A DNA stretch of 64,000 nt, from positions 29,461,746 through 29,525,745 of the forward strand of contig ML682005.1 of assembly GCA_007922195.1 (NCBI GenBank). The letters run 5' to 3'. The notes below the pieces were generated by a model. That model was not told where the DNA came from. It saw only the letters and a program-made list of their open reading frames with translations, and ran no database searches. A program made the translations under genes and the position numbers. Source of the stretch: Podocnemis expansa (lineage: Eukaryota; Chordata; Testudines; Podocnemididae). Below are positions 52,941 through 64,000 of the stretch, piece by piece; position 1 is the stretch's first letter, and each line of letters opens with the position of its first letter.

Positions 52941-55900
52941 ACAGAATTAGAAAGATTATGTGCACAAACCCTGCATCTGAATTGCTGTGAAACCAGTTAA
53001 CAGGAACCAGTGGGTTACTATTTTTCTGGCCATCATAATAGATGGCCACATAACACAGTGTGATTAATATTGGGACATTCTCAGGGGACTGAAATGTTAA
53101 CGACAGATGACTTCAGTTAACTCCTGACCTTATTAGCATAGATTTCACCTTTTATACATATCTATTTCAACAGCCTGAATGTACAATTTATGCACACCGA
53201 AAGTTCATTAGTTGCTTTATTTATAATAATTCATATATGTAGTGTGGAATCTAGTCCTTTATAGTTTTACCATTATATCCTTTGTGGTATACCTGGCATT
53301 CTGTCTTCTTTCATTTGAGATTAAGCTGAATTTGTGAATAGCATTGCTGTACCTAGGTAATATGGGGCTGATAATTAAGGGAAGCAAATGAAACTCAGAA
53401 CCATCTCTTAAGCATGCAACAATAATGCCAGATTTAAACTGAAGTAGAAAATAATAACAAATGGATGTTGAGCCCAAGCTCTTTAAATCAATTGAATATG
53501 CAAGCAAGTATCGGGAAAATTTGAAAGGTATATATTTTTGTTCTTGTATCTGATTATTTACAGCTATTTGATAATATGAAGTTTTTTTTTTTAAAAAAAA
53601 AAGAAAATATATCATTTAGGTTTGGTAGCATTTGTTACTTGTGTCTCTGTTATCCAGAGTTTTTTTTTCCTTATTTTTTAAATAGCATGCAGATAGTTGA
53701 CTCCTGCTGTAACTAGATATTTCAAATGTCAAGGAGTCATATTAGTCTCCATAGCATATTATGCTATGAAAAAGGAACAGCCAAAAAAAAACAGGTCCAT
53801 TTTGTTATCAGTACTGTTGATAGAATCATAATTTTGTCTGATTTGACAAGTTAAGTTTATAGTAGGCAGAGTGTGGACATCTTTGATGTAAAATCAAAAT
53901 GAGGGCAGCGGTTATGCTGTTTACAGTAGGAGTGTATCAGTTCTGCTTAGGCTATAAAATTTGCTTTGAAATTGCACACAAGCAGTTTATGGAAATTGTG
54001 GAGTCTATCCAACCCAGATATCTACAGAAAGCTTTCAAACTTTTAATGGTTAATTTCGAAGAAAATTGCATAACATAACTCTCGCTATGCTGAGATACTG
54101 TACCTGGCATGAATAGATAAGATATCAAAATGGAAAAATATAGACTCACTTTTTATACATTTTTTTTCTATTCTCTATCTATTCTACACCTAAAAAAAAG
54201 CAGTAGCTGAAAAATTTGGAAACTGGAAGGAACTACAACTGAAACTTTCTATTTTATGCTACACAATAGTTTTGCTTATAAATAAAGTGTTTTCTTCTTC
54301 CAGTACAGTATATTGGTTGTATATTACTTTATATTTCTGGAAAGAAATTCAAAATGATTCATGCTTGATAAAGCACTTTTCAACTGAAATTTGATGTCTT
54401 AGTTTAGAAAAACAGTAGAGAAAAATAACTCTGGTCCAATACCACAATTGTGTTTGAACCTGATTTTGAGTTTTGGTTTAGGACACTGTGCCTTTGTAGT
54501 ATATTTTGTTTTCAAGCTTATAAGTGTGATAAAATACTCACCAAGTAATTGATTAAATATGTCTGTTAATATGTATGCATTAAAATCATATTTCCCTAAA
54601 GGTTTTGGTCTGGAATTAGCTTGCAGGTCATGTATAAAATTAATTCCTATGAATGAAATACATGCAAAGATTTCAAAGATATTATTTACAACTCAGTTAT
54701 ATTTTTTTTTCTTAGTTAATTTGCTAGAGCAAAACAGTAAGGGGACAATTTTACAATCTGAAATGAAAATATATTTTCCTTGTTTCTTTTCATTTTGTCC
54801 CTTATTGCTGCAAAGGCCTCCCCGCAACATATCAGAAAGGCCATCTTACACTTGGCAGTTGCTGCTCCACACGTTGGAACTTTATCTTCCATCCCACCAA
54901 GAACCACGTGGAAGGGAAAATAGTAGAATTGAATAGGAAAGTCCAGACAGAATGAGAAAAAGAAGTCATAGCTTCAGAGTGTGCTCCTTTCTGTTTTGGA
55001 AGCCCCCGTGGAATCGTCCATGGCAAATCCATATCTTCAGAATTCTAAGGCTTGGGATAAGAGAGGTTTGTTGGATCTGTGTGTGTGTGTTATGTGCCAT
55101 GATCCTCTCTGAAAAACAAGCCAGAAAAACAAGTGAAAATTACCACTGCTGAATTCTTTTCCATATTGTTCCCCCATATAAAAGGATGTGATACAAATGT
55201 AGCAAAGATGGCCAACAGAAGACATCTCCTGAGGAAGTCAGACTTGCAAGGAGCACTCATCATGTATGAGCCCAAAGATTTAGAGCTGAGAGGCTGATTC
55301 CTTGCTTTGGACTCTCTGCTCCCACACCCTCATATACTTTTCAAATCTGCTCACTGCCAAGTAGTCATTTGCTGGAAATTGTAACACTCCTGGGACCTCT
55401 TTTATCATTTTATCCTGCTTTTGCTATCTTTACCACTGTAAAGTATGGTATGTCTTCATGTTGTATTTGTTTTGAGTGTTCCAAACACATTGACTGTTCA
55501 AGGATTTCTGCTTTCATGACACATGTTGCCAATATACGTACTATAATATCAATATTAGCAAATATTTAATTCTAGAATTTCATGATGCAGATGTGCTAAA
55601 ACCAAGTTTAGGAGTTCGCACAGCATTGCATTTCACAATTATATCAACTGAATTTAATCCCAACCTCTTTATGGGAGTCCTTACTTTGAGAAGCCATTAG
55701 ACATGATCTTGTATTTTATGCATCACAGTACCTATTGTCTGATAAGAAGAAAGACAAAAGTAGCTTACAAAAGCCATTTTTGCTGCTCTTTCCAGAAATG
55801 TACTTATAAAAATTGTGCTGTAGTTCCTGAGAAACAGTTCCTCTTCTGTCTGTCAGTTTTTGAAGCTTAGACTTGATGAATGATTTTTGTTTAACTTGAT

Positions 55901-56850
55901 TTTCAGCAAATACATCACTAATATTGTTTCACTGACACATCATTAGTTCTTAAGCATGGTAAATAATAACCTTCCACTGTGACAAAATTAAACCACAACA
56001 TATTTTTTTTTTCAATTTCACCTTTACATACTAAGCTAGTAAACAATAGGCTACTATAGGTAGTAATCCTTTGCATAGGATTATCTGTTATATATATATA
56101 CCATGTCAAATTTTCCATGTAAAATTTAATTTTTTATGATCAAATTCTTCTGTGGAAACCACAGCTTATATTGTGAAAGACTGAAGTGAAGAAGATGGAA
56201 ACCTGCTCTCAGATGAATCAGTCAAGGAGCCTATTTTCTGTGAGACTCCTGCCTCTTTTGCAGCAACAGTTGTAAGGTGTGTAGTGAATGAGGCAGAGAA
56301 GTGCTAAAAGAACAAATAAAATGGCATCATTGTTATAGGAGTTGAATCTGACCTAGAGAACTGGATTCTATCTGTGCTTCTACCACAGAATTGCTTACTG
56401 TGCAGCCAGTCAATATTTAGTTTTATCTTTGTTGTTCAATATGTAGTGCCAGGCTGAAGAGAGAATTATTCATTTTTCTTGGTTATTTTTTTTTTTTATG
56501 ACACTAGGTACAATAGTATTTGAGTGCTTCACAAACGCTAATGAATTTATTTTCACAAGGCCTGTGTAAGAAGGGGGACTATTATCCCCATAATCAAGAT
56601 AGAATAAGGTAAAAAGAATTCCATTAATGATGGGTACCTAGTCTGAGAAACTTAGAACTTGATTTTCTAAGCATTCATAATTATGTAGCATGTTCTGTGA
56701 TCTTTTTATATAAAATATATGAGATGATATTCCTTCTCTACAATTTGATAGGCTCCTTATGAAAAGTCTATGGAAATAATTCAATTCTTATTAAATACTG
56801 CATGTTTTAGAGAAATTTCTATAGACCTTTTGTGGCTTCCTCTCTATTAA
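52941..56850. other. Long intergenic stretch, unique sequence
   Basis: AT-rich with short homopolymers and a TG run near 55078-55090. Frames up to 125 codons (54559-54936) show no motif. No gene is supported. Confidence 0.45.
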
Positions 56851-57305
56851 TTTCCAAAGGGATAGTTGTGTTAGTCTAGTCCAGCAAAAAAAACCAAGGA
56901 GTCGTGTGGCACTTTAAGACTAACAGATTTATTTTTTGCATGAGCTTTCGTGGGAGAAAATCCCACTTCGTCAGATGCTTCAAAGATGGGTGAACTTATA
57001 GAATGGAATGAAAATAAATGCAAGGGGGTGTAAAACATAGGATCAGGTTATACAGTAACAGCAAATCAGAGCAGTTGTTAGGTTCAAACCATGGGAAGCC
57101 TGAAGTCAAATTACCTTTTGTAATGATTTGCTGTTACTGTATGACCTGATCCTATGTTTTACACCCCCCTTGCATTTATTTTCATTCCATTCTATAAGTT
57201 CACCCATCTTCGAAGCATCTGACGAAGTGGGATTTTCTCCCACGAAAGCTCATGTGAAAAATAAATCTGTTAGTCTTAAAGTGCCACATGACTCCTTGTT
57301 TTTTT
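56851..57305. mobile_element. PLE-tail hairpin repeat, near-perfect palindrome
   Basis: The left unit starts CCAAAGGGATAG, and its paired arm runs about 56893-57068. The inverted right arm is about 57125-57303, with a 56-base loop. The arms differ at only a handful of positions. Both hold the PLE tail (AAAATCCCACTTCGTCAGA, GCATGAGCTTTCGTGGG, GACTAACAGATTTATTTT). There is no coding capacity. Confidence 0.85.
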
Positions 57306-57336
57306 TCCCCTCTCTATTAGCCTCTGTTGTATAAAT

Positions 57337-57429
57337 TCATTGATTCTAAGGCCAGAAGGAACTAGAGTGATCATCTAGTTTGACTTCCTGTATAACACAG
57401 ACCACAGAACTTCGCCCAGATAATTCCCA
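57337..57429 (-). mobile_element. CR1 3' terminal fragment
   Basis: TTGATTCTAAGGCCAGAAGG, TGATCATCTAGTTTGACTTC and TATAACACAGACCACAGAAC form the minus-strand CR1 terminus of the same subfamily as the copy at 45445. Confidence 0.75.
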
Positions 57430-60400
57430 GGGCATATCTACATCATTCATATTAAAAACTATGATTTTTCTGTAAAGAATATGTCAGAATGGCTTCACAA
57501 ATGTAGCAAGGAGCACTGTTTGTCGTATTTCTTCTGTTGTCCAGGAATCACAATGATATAGCAAAGATACAGTAGCCCAGCTACTCATCTGGTGTGAATG
57601 GGAACAGCTGTATTGAAGTCTTTTGAGCTGTGCCAGTTTACAAAATCTGCAGGCCTAGCTGATGATTGAGCTTCACTGAGCTTATATGTAATGCATACAC
57701 ACAAGTATTTAAATTGGAATATATTGATTTATTGCTTCCAATCTTTCCATAAACACATTGCTTCTTTCTCCTAATCATTGTTTTATCTTCCTCCCATTTT
57801 AGACCCATTTGTGTTCCCTATTTTTAAATTTTTTTGTGGTGTTGAAAAAAAATTAACAATGGTTTCTTAGTAAATCACATACAATGTGGGCAAGCCATTT
57901 ACTTTCATGAGTGATTATTTTTGTTATAACTGAGATTTGTAAATAATTTACATCCAATTACTATTCCACCTTCTTCACAACAGAGTTAATTGCACATTCT
58001 CCATTTTATTTACAAAGAGGAACAACATATTGAAAAACAGATTGCAAACAAACAGGAAAAAAAGTAGATTCAGACCATGGGGGGGGGGGTGAATAAGTTG
58101 TTTGTAAACAAATGCAAAGAAAAAAAAGTTGATTATTCTAGCTATGTATTGTATGAGAATTAAGATAACATTAAGGTTCATATAAAATCCTAAGTGAATA
58201 GAACTGGACACAATTACAGGACCAGATTAAAAGTTAGTGGTTTGCGATGGTGATGTGATAATGGATTGAGTAGGTCCCACCTAATGAGCAAACAACAGAA
58301 ACAGATTGATGAGAGTACAAAAAAAAATGTATATCAGTAATATGAACAATCTTATACCCTGCTTTGTGATTAAACATTATACCTTTTCACTGCTTTATGA
58401 GAGAAATATTCCTCTTTTGAGAGAGGGAGGCACAAGCTTCTCAAGTGACGGCAACTATGACAAAGTAGTTGAAATGAAAGGGGCATGTCACATAATGTGA
58501 AAGTAGTTGTGGTTTCGTCTATAGCCTAGTGGAATCTGGAAGATTACTGATTAGGGACATTCCCCCTTCTTATTCAGACATACGCCACTATCATCCATCA
58601 CGCAGGCTTCAATAAAAGCATAATAGAAACAAAAGCCCTTGTCAAGGTGGCATGGGAATCTTGTCTAATGCCTGGCTAATAGGAATGAACAAGGTCACAA
58701 CAGAAGTTAATTTGGCATGCCTTTAAAGTGCCACTGTACTGCTGAATTTTGAAGAATGACATTTTTTGCTTTATACTACTATTCATAAATTTTAAAAAAA
58801 ATCAATAACCCATCGTAAATAGCGTGTTCCTCTTTGCTATTATTAAAAAGGAATGCTGTCATTCTGCTTTTAATGCTAGGGGGCTATGTTCTGTTCTGAT
58901 TTTTGTCACTCCAAGGACAGGTTGCTTCTGTCAGCAAGCAGTTCTTGTCATCAGAGATGAAGTATGTATCTGTGCTATCTACAGTAACTGTTCCTAAACA
59001 AGACACTGTCACCTGGATACCTGACAGTTGGTTTGGCTTTTGTCATCAACGCTGCTGTACATTCAAACCCTATCACACCTTATGCAAAAGTAAAATGGTT
59101 GGCATGGTAACTTTATCACCACAAACTTAATAAGAAGGAGGAAATAAATAAATAAAATATTTTTCTCCTTACTATGGACAGGGGAAAAGGTTATTTATTT
59201 TAAAAATGTATAATTTGGTAGTCAAGATTTCAGCGCTGCCTTCACTTGTGTGCCATGCATTTTTTTCTCTGTTGCCTAAACAAAGCAAACTACTCTCATT
59301 ACCTGTACTAAGAAAATATCCTGGGGTACTCTTGCGAGGAAAATGAAAAAAAAAATATTCCAAAAGAAGTGAGACTAAGGGTTTAGTCAGATTCAACAAA
59401 AGGGTTAGACATTTAAGACTGAAGGAAAAAAAAAAAACCCTTAAAGGACTTAGGTGCCTATCTCTGAATTTAATTCCTTTGAACTTGTATAAAAATTGCA
59501 ATCCAAAAGTGTAATGAAAACATCTCCAGTTTCATTAGATACATTTCTTTAAAAAATAAGGTTAATCAGGGACAAATCTTCAAGTTCTAGGGCATAAACT
59601 ATCTCTTAACAGATGGGGAAATTCCATTTTATCCCTATCTGTGTACCTGAGATGCTTTTATGGCCCTTATTACCATAAGAAGTGGAGCATCAGAGATTTT
59701 TCAAAGGCACAAAGAGTGGTTTTGTGCCTAAATTCCATTGACCTTGAATGGAGTTAGACATCTAACTAGTGTTTGTTCCTTTTGAAAATCTTGCCCTTCA
59801 TCCCACTTAAAGTAATTTAGATATGGGTTTTTAAGTTACATTTTGAAAGTACTTTTTAAAATTTTACCCAGTCTCTCCCTCCCACCCCCCAATTAATTTC
59901 AAAATAATGAACAGCGCTAATTGGTATCCCTTTTGACAAGCCCAATAAATTTGAATGAGCAGTGACACAGAATTACTCCCTTACTGTTAGAGTTGGTTCC
60001 ACAGATTAAGACTGAGGCATGTAGTCAGGGAAGTTAGGGCAAGCTTACATTGTTAACCCCATTCTGTACCTATTTTAAAGCTGCATGGGGGAGGCCTTTA
60101 CTAATCTGGCTTCTCTTTCTAACAAGAAATTCACCAACAAATCCACTCACCCAGAAAGGGGAAACAGAAAGAATATCCTTGATCTGAGTCCCAAATATAA
60201 GTAACTGATTGGTGGGAGAGGAACCCAGACTGATGTGAAAATGGGTATTGGAAAATATGACATCTGTATGGAGTTCTGCATGCACCATCGAAATCAATAG
60301 GTGATTTATCAATAATTCTAAAATGTGCCCCTTGATTTTATTTTATGTCATTTGCTGCTATGAGTGTCTCCTGTTTACTGCATATTAAGAACATCACCCT

Positions 60401-60890
60401 GACAAGAAAAAAGTGTAGCTGGTAATCACTGCTTAGCCCACTGCTATTTACAAAAATATCTTTCATTTTGGTTTGAATGTTCCAAATGTAGCAACTTGCT
60501 TAAGAATTTTAGATTTCTTGACACAGTTAGTACTTGTTTAACTAAAATTGGCAACACGTATACTTTACTGTCTGCTTCAATAAGAACCAGTTGCAAAATT
60601 GCAAAGCACAACACCATCACATTAAAACCAAGCAGCTTCTTAATCATCATTTAATCATTGTATAATCCTGCCTAACACTTTTCAGTGGAATTTTGTTTTA
60701 TTAATAATGTCTTATGTTTGACAGTTAATAAAACAACAAATTTCACATAGCTAATTCCACTGATGAGGGCAAAATGATGGTTATGCTTTTGACAGAGCCC
60801 TAATCTATAGTTGGGGCTTTTTCGGCGGCAGTCAACTGCTGGTTATACAGGGAACATAAAATTCCTTGCGTAATGAGCAGCAACTTTTTC
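57430..60890. other. Long intergenic stretch, mostly unique sequence
   Basis: A run of 11 G lies at 58079-58089, and a diverged AGGTGCC/GGCACAAAG-type repeat lies at 59690-59800. No gene is recognised. Confidence 0.45.
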
Positions 60891-61070
60891 AGCCACATGT
60901 ACACATCAGGGGAAAGCTGACCACAAATCACTTGCGGTTGGTTGGCTTTCCCCTACGCCGCCTGACCCCCAGGACTTCTGGGGTCGGCTCCCAGGAGCAG
61001 CGCAGCACGTTCATACTCACTGGGATCAACTCCTGGAAGGGTGGCGCCAGCAGTGTAGATGTACCCTTAG
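60891..61070. mobile_element. Small MITE-like element, tentative
   Basis: CAGTGTAGATGTACCCTTAG at the right resembles the terminal motif of the other MITEs. CCACATGTACACATCAGGGG at the left is a weak inverted partner. The interior is GC-rich, with GGACTTCTGGGGTCGGCTCC. Confidence 0.35.
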
Positions 61071-61172
61071 ACAGCAAATTCTAGAGACATGTTATTTTCA
61101 GTCAATCAGGTCTGGAACTGGCTACCTTTTAAAAAGAAGATATACAATATAGACATTAGACTACCTGTCAAT

Positions 61173-61368
61173 TTCCAAAGGGATAGCCATGTTAGTCTAG
61201 TCCAACAAAAAAAAACAAGGAGTCATAAGGCACTTTGAGACTAACAGATTTATTTTTCACATGAGCTTTCATGGGAGAAAATCTGAGGAAGTGGGATTTT
61301 CTCCCACAAAAGCTCATGTGAAAAATAAATCTGTTAGTCTCAAAGTGCCACAAGACTCCTTGTTTTAT
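61173..61368. mobile_element. Compact PLE-tail hairpin repeat
   Basis: CCAAAGGGATAGCCATG begins the unit. Arms of about 69 bp (61214-61282 and 61297-61365) are almost exact inverted copies around a 14-base loop that includes GAGGAAGTGGG. The arms hold TCACATGAGCTTTC and its complement. Confidence 0.85.
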
Positions 61369-61828
61369 TTATTATACTACCTGGTCTTCATTTGGCATCC
61401 CTAAGAATTTGAAAGTATTCAGTCAACAGCAGGAAAAATGTTTGTTGTAACCCAAATACCACTGGAGTGCATTTGGCCATGTTTTTAAATATTCCTGGAC
61501 CAGTCCTTTAATTTTGCATGCAGAATTTAATGTGTACTCCTTCTATTTGCAGAATTATTTACACACACAAATGACTTAAAAATCAAAGGACCCACACTAT
61601 GAATGTTGTTTTTGTTTTTATTTTTCCTTGTGATTCTTAAAGTATAAAGATATATGCTGAAGAGTTTAAATAAAGTCCATGTTTCATATTGAGATCTATC
61701 TGTATTCAAAACAGAGTTCAATAAGACCAGTGATGGAGTAATTTAATAACCAGTATTAGTGAGAATAGCAGAATTTGGCCTGCAGTAAATTAGGACAGAT
61801 TTACATGAAATTTTGAATATACCTAGTT

Positions 61829-61906
61829 CCAAAGAGATAGACTTGTTAGTCTAGTTCAGCAAAACAAATTTGTTTTGCCACAGGACTCCTTGTTTGTTTT
61901 GCTGAA
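61829..61906. mobile_element. Minimal PLE-tail repeat, internally deleted
   Basis: TTCCAAAGAGATAGACTTG and TAGTTCAGCAAAACAAA run directly into TTTGTTTTGCCACAGGACTC. The two outer ends are joined without most of the arms. Confidence 0.7.
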
Positions 61907-62084
61907 TACACTTAGATCATGAGATAAACCAGGCTACTTTATTTATTAAATATATTAATGAATAATGGGATGAGATGTGAACCTAACTGGAAGACTGTAT
62001 AAGAGAGTAAGAGGTCACCTATCACCTTTACTCCTTTGTACAGTTTATCTCAGTCATCATACAACTACCCTGTGCAGGAGGGAA

Positions 62085-63165
62085 ATAGGATGTGGCGGGC
62101 TGATCCTTATACCTGTAGCAAGGAGGCATAGCCTTCCTCAGAGCCCGGGCCTCGGGAAGGGCTGGGACCCCCTGCTGGATGATCCTGGGAACTGCAGGGC
62201 TCAGAACCCAGAAGCACAGGGGTGGGGCTAAGGCAGGAAATGGGAGTACAAAAGCCAGTCTAGCAGCTTGGTTGGGTGAGCTGTTGTGGGAGAAGGATAG
62301 CTCTTTTCTTGGTCTGCAGCCCTAGCTTTATGTAGGGCTCATTGAAGGGCAGCCGGAGCTATCCACTGGCAGGAGTCTCAAGGGCCTGCCAGAATTTCTG
62401 GGTTCTAATGATTGGGGAAAATCTCCTGCAGGGTGCTGATGGAAGGAATGCCTGATGCTATCATTGACCTAGAGGAGATGTCCACCACCTATGATCCACC
62501 AGGCCCCATGACCTTGAGGAGCAGTCCTCTGCTGATACCCTGGAGGAGAGTCTGGACCTGCCTCTGGCTGATGATGAGGAACTGGTGGGACTGCTGCTAG
62601 CCACATACCCTGGGGAAGCTGAGGACAAACCTTGGCTGAAGGTACCTGGGTCGAGGGTAGGAGGAAGTAGCCCAGGTGTACCTGATTTTGGTCTGGCTGG
62701 GCTTGTACTTGAGCCAGTGTCAGTACACTGCAGCTGGAGACCTGCTGATCCAGTGGTCAAGCTGTCTGGGCTGTTGCAAAGGGGAACTGCATGGGTCTGC
62801 ATCCTCATCTCCCATATCCTAGCTCCTTCTGTCCCTCGAGTGCTTGCCCACTCCTAGCCTGAAGCCATGGAGATCATAAGAGTGTTTATTTGCTCTCCTC
62901 TGGACCAGGGACTGCTTGACTGAGGGCCTGGGATAGAACCTGCTGGCCCTGCCCTGCCTGAAGGCTGGGGGCTATAGATTGGGCCTTGCCAGCCCCTTCT
63001 GGGGGGCCAGGAGAAGGCCCAAGACGCTAATCTCCACCATTTGACAGCTGTTACAGTGGCAGGACCCCTTCAGGGTGTGGCCTCCCTCGGAGCCTGGGCC
63101 CAAGGAAGAACCGTGACCATCCCTCACCCACAGCTGGGTGGTCCTGCCACCAGCTTATATACCAT
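62085..63165 (+). mobile_element. LTR-like segment with acidic frame, unassigned family
   Basis: A TATA-like GGGAGTACAAAAGCC near 62240-62255 is followed by a T-rich stretch and then a leucine-rich acidic coding-like stretch around 62515-62635 (TLEESLDLPLADDEELVGLL). The stretch is broken upstream by a frameshift near 62510. CTCGGAGCCTGGGCC-like motifs lie near both ends (62135 and 63090). The layout resembles 25922-26530. I do not recognise the protein; the 115-codon minus frame is a shadow. Confidence 0.35.
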
Positions 63166-64000
63166 ATATGTAGCAGTGGCTAAGTCCACAGAGAAGACTT
63201 GCACTCAGAGTTGAAATATCTAAAGTTGAGGCTTTCTGATGCCTAGTGTTGGGCACTCCAGATCACTGTACAAACGCATGGGAAGAATTAGGCACCTAAG
63301 AATATCACCCACAAAAGCCAGCAAGTGGATCAAGGTGCCTCCTAAGCTAACCTACAGAAAGTGGAGAGAACAGGAAAATGAAAAAAGAGAAGCATGTGGG
63401 CCAAGGTCCCACCTCTGTCTTTAGTCACCTAAGTCTGTACTAAAGGGAAGCGTCTCCCTTTGCTCAGGGTTCACGGTTATGAATGCTATCTTAGAATTAA
63501 ATACATACACCTTTTCTTGTGTATATAAAAAAACAAAAAAAAACAAAAAAAAAAAAAAAAACACATAGAAGATTTTTGTCCCATTTTACCCCATGACCCA
63601 GTGGTTAGAGCCCTCCATGTTCAGAGTAATAAAGGGTAGGAAAACATACTCTTGTGTTTGGGTACAGTAAAGTGAAATATTTATCTCATTATTAAATTTA
63701 GAACATTTGGGGATGATAACACCAGTTATTATTAGAATGCAGAGATCTTTTTCAGTGTGAGAAAATTACTCTTAAAAAATACAAACCCTGAAGAGTTTAA
63801 CCTTTGCAATGTATTGCAACTTTTTCCTCCAACAGTCTACACAGTCTTTGGGTAGCATCTCTGGGGAATTGTAGGGTGTTGTTTTTCCATTTCAAAACAC
63901 AAGCAATTGCAAGCAAATATACCAATAGAAGGATCAAATATATAGGCTTGTTTGAGTTTAAGTATATTCCCTAATCTATAATTTCTACAGTAATGCTATG
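63166..64000. other. Intergenic, simple and old repeats only
   Basis: An A-rich run lies at 63527-63561, a tRNA-SINE-like CCCAGTGGTTAGAGCCCTCC near 63598-63618, and AGGCACCTAAGAAT-type old repeat near 63290. No gene. Confidence 0.4.

Noticed and set aside
54559..54936. 125-codon plus-strand frame as a host exon
   Set aside because: No recognisable motif and no convincing splice context; AT-rich unique sequence with chance frames nearby.

Overview
The window is a stretch of vertebrate nuclear DNA, AT-rich overall with short GC-rich islands, and I recognise no host protein-coding gene in it. What can be read is almost entirely transposable elements in different states of decay. CR1 LINEs (one with a 515-codon reverse-transcriptase frame), a CR1-tailed tRNA-derived SINE, a Penelope-like element (PLE) with RT and GIY-YIG parts, a DIRS-like tyrosine-recombinase retroelement, a Gypsy-type LTR element with a SCAN-like gag, ERV-type LTR-like segments, and many hAT and TTA-flanked MITEs occur together. 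That mixture points to a non-avian sauropsid, most probably a turtle, with a crocodilian as the alternative. This is inferred from repeat content only. Most long open frames lie in GC-rich or CT-rich repeats and are chance frames.

Layout. 1-450: end of a GC-rich/TTCGAAA MITE. 451-922: PLE 3' end folded into an inverted repeat. 1652-5526: DIRS-like element in minus orientation, with inverted terminal repeats, an internal complementary region and a Cys/His gag frame. 5918-6870: decayed CR1. 7119-7738: second TTCGAAA MITE carrying a 46-bp minisatellite. 8695-8883: small hAT MITE. 12521-14370: Gypsy LTR, primer-binding site and broken gag, followed by a CR1 3' end. 15832-18204: the best-preserved CR1. 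18586-19720: PLE-tail repeats around a GC-rich core. 21900-23404: G-rich tract with suspicious homopolymers, then an ERV-type LTR-like segment. 25922-27660: acidic-frame LTR-like segment and a second ERV-type LTR. 30132-30628: third TTCGAAA MITE. 32800-35021: cluster of hAT MITEs and PLE-tail repeats.

The densest part is 35405-40855. A PLE there was entered by a CR1-tailed SINE (37057-37253) and by a hAT element (37323-39670, perfect 8-bp target duplication). The hAT element itself contains a minisatellite, a smaller hAT, a PLE-tail hairpin, a 400-N assembly gap and a hAT transposase remnant. 45445-48300 is an old CR1 carrying three later insertions, one of them a MITE made of successive long hairpins. 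48300-56850 and 57430-60890 are mostly unique sequence. 56851-57305 and 61170-61370 are young near-perfect palindromes built from the PLE tail. 62085-63165 is a second acidic-frame LTR-like segment.

There are no operon-like gene relationships. The features relate to each other by insertion order: old CR1 and tRNA-SINE remnants, then PLE, then hAT and MITE insertions. The most unusual signal is a dispersed family of hairpins whose arms are the PLE 3' tail.
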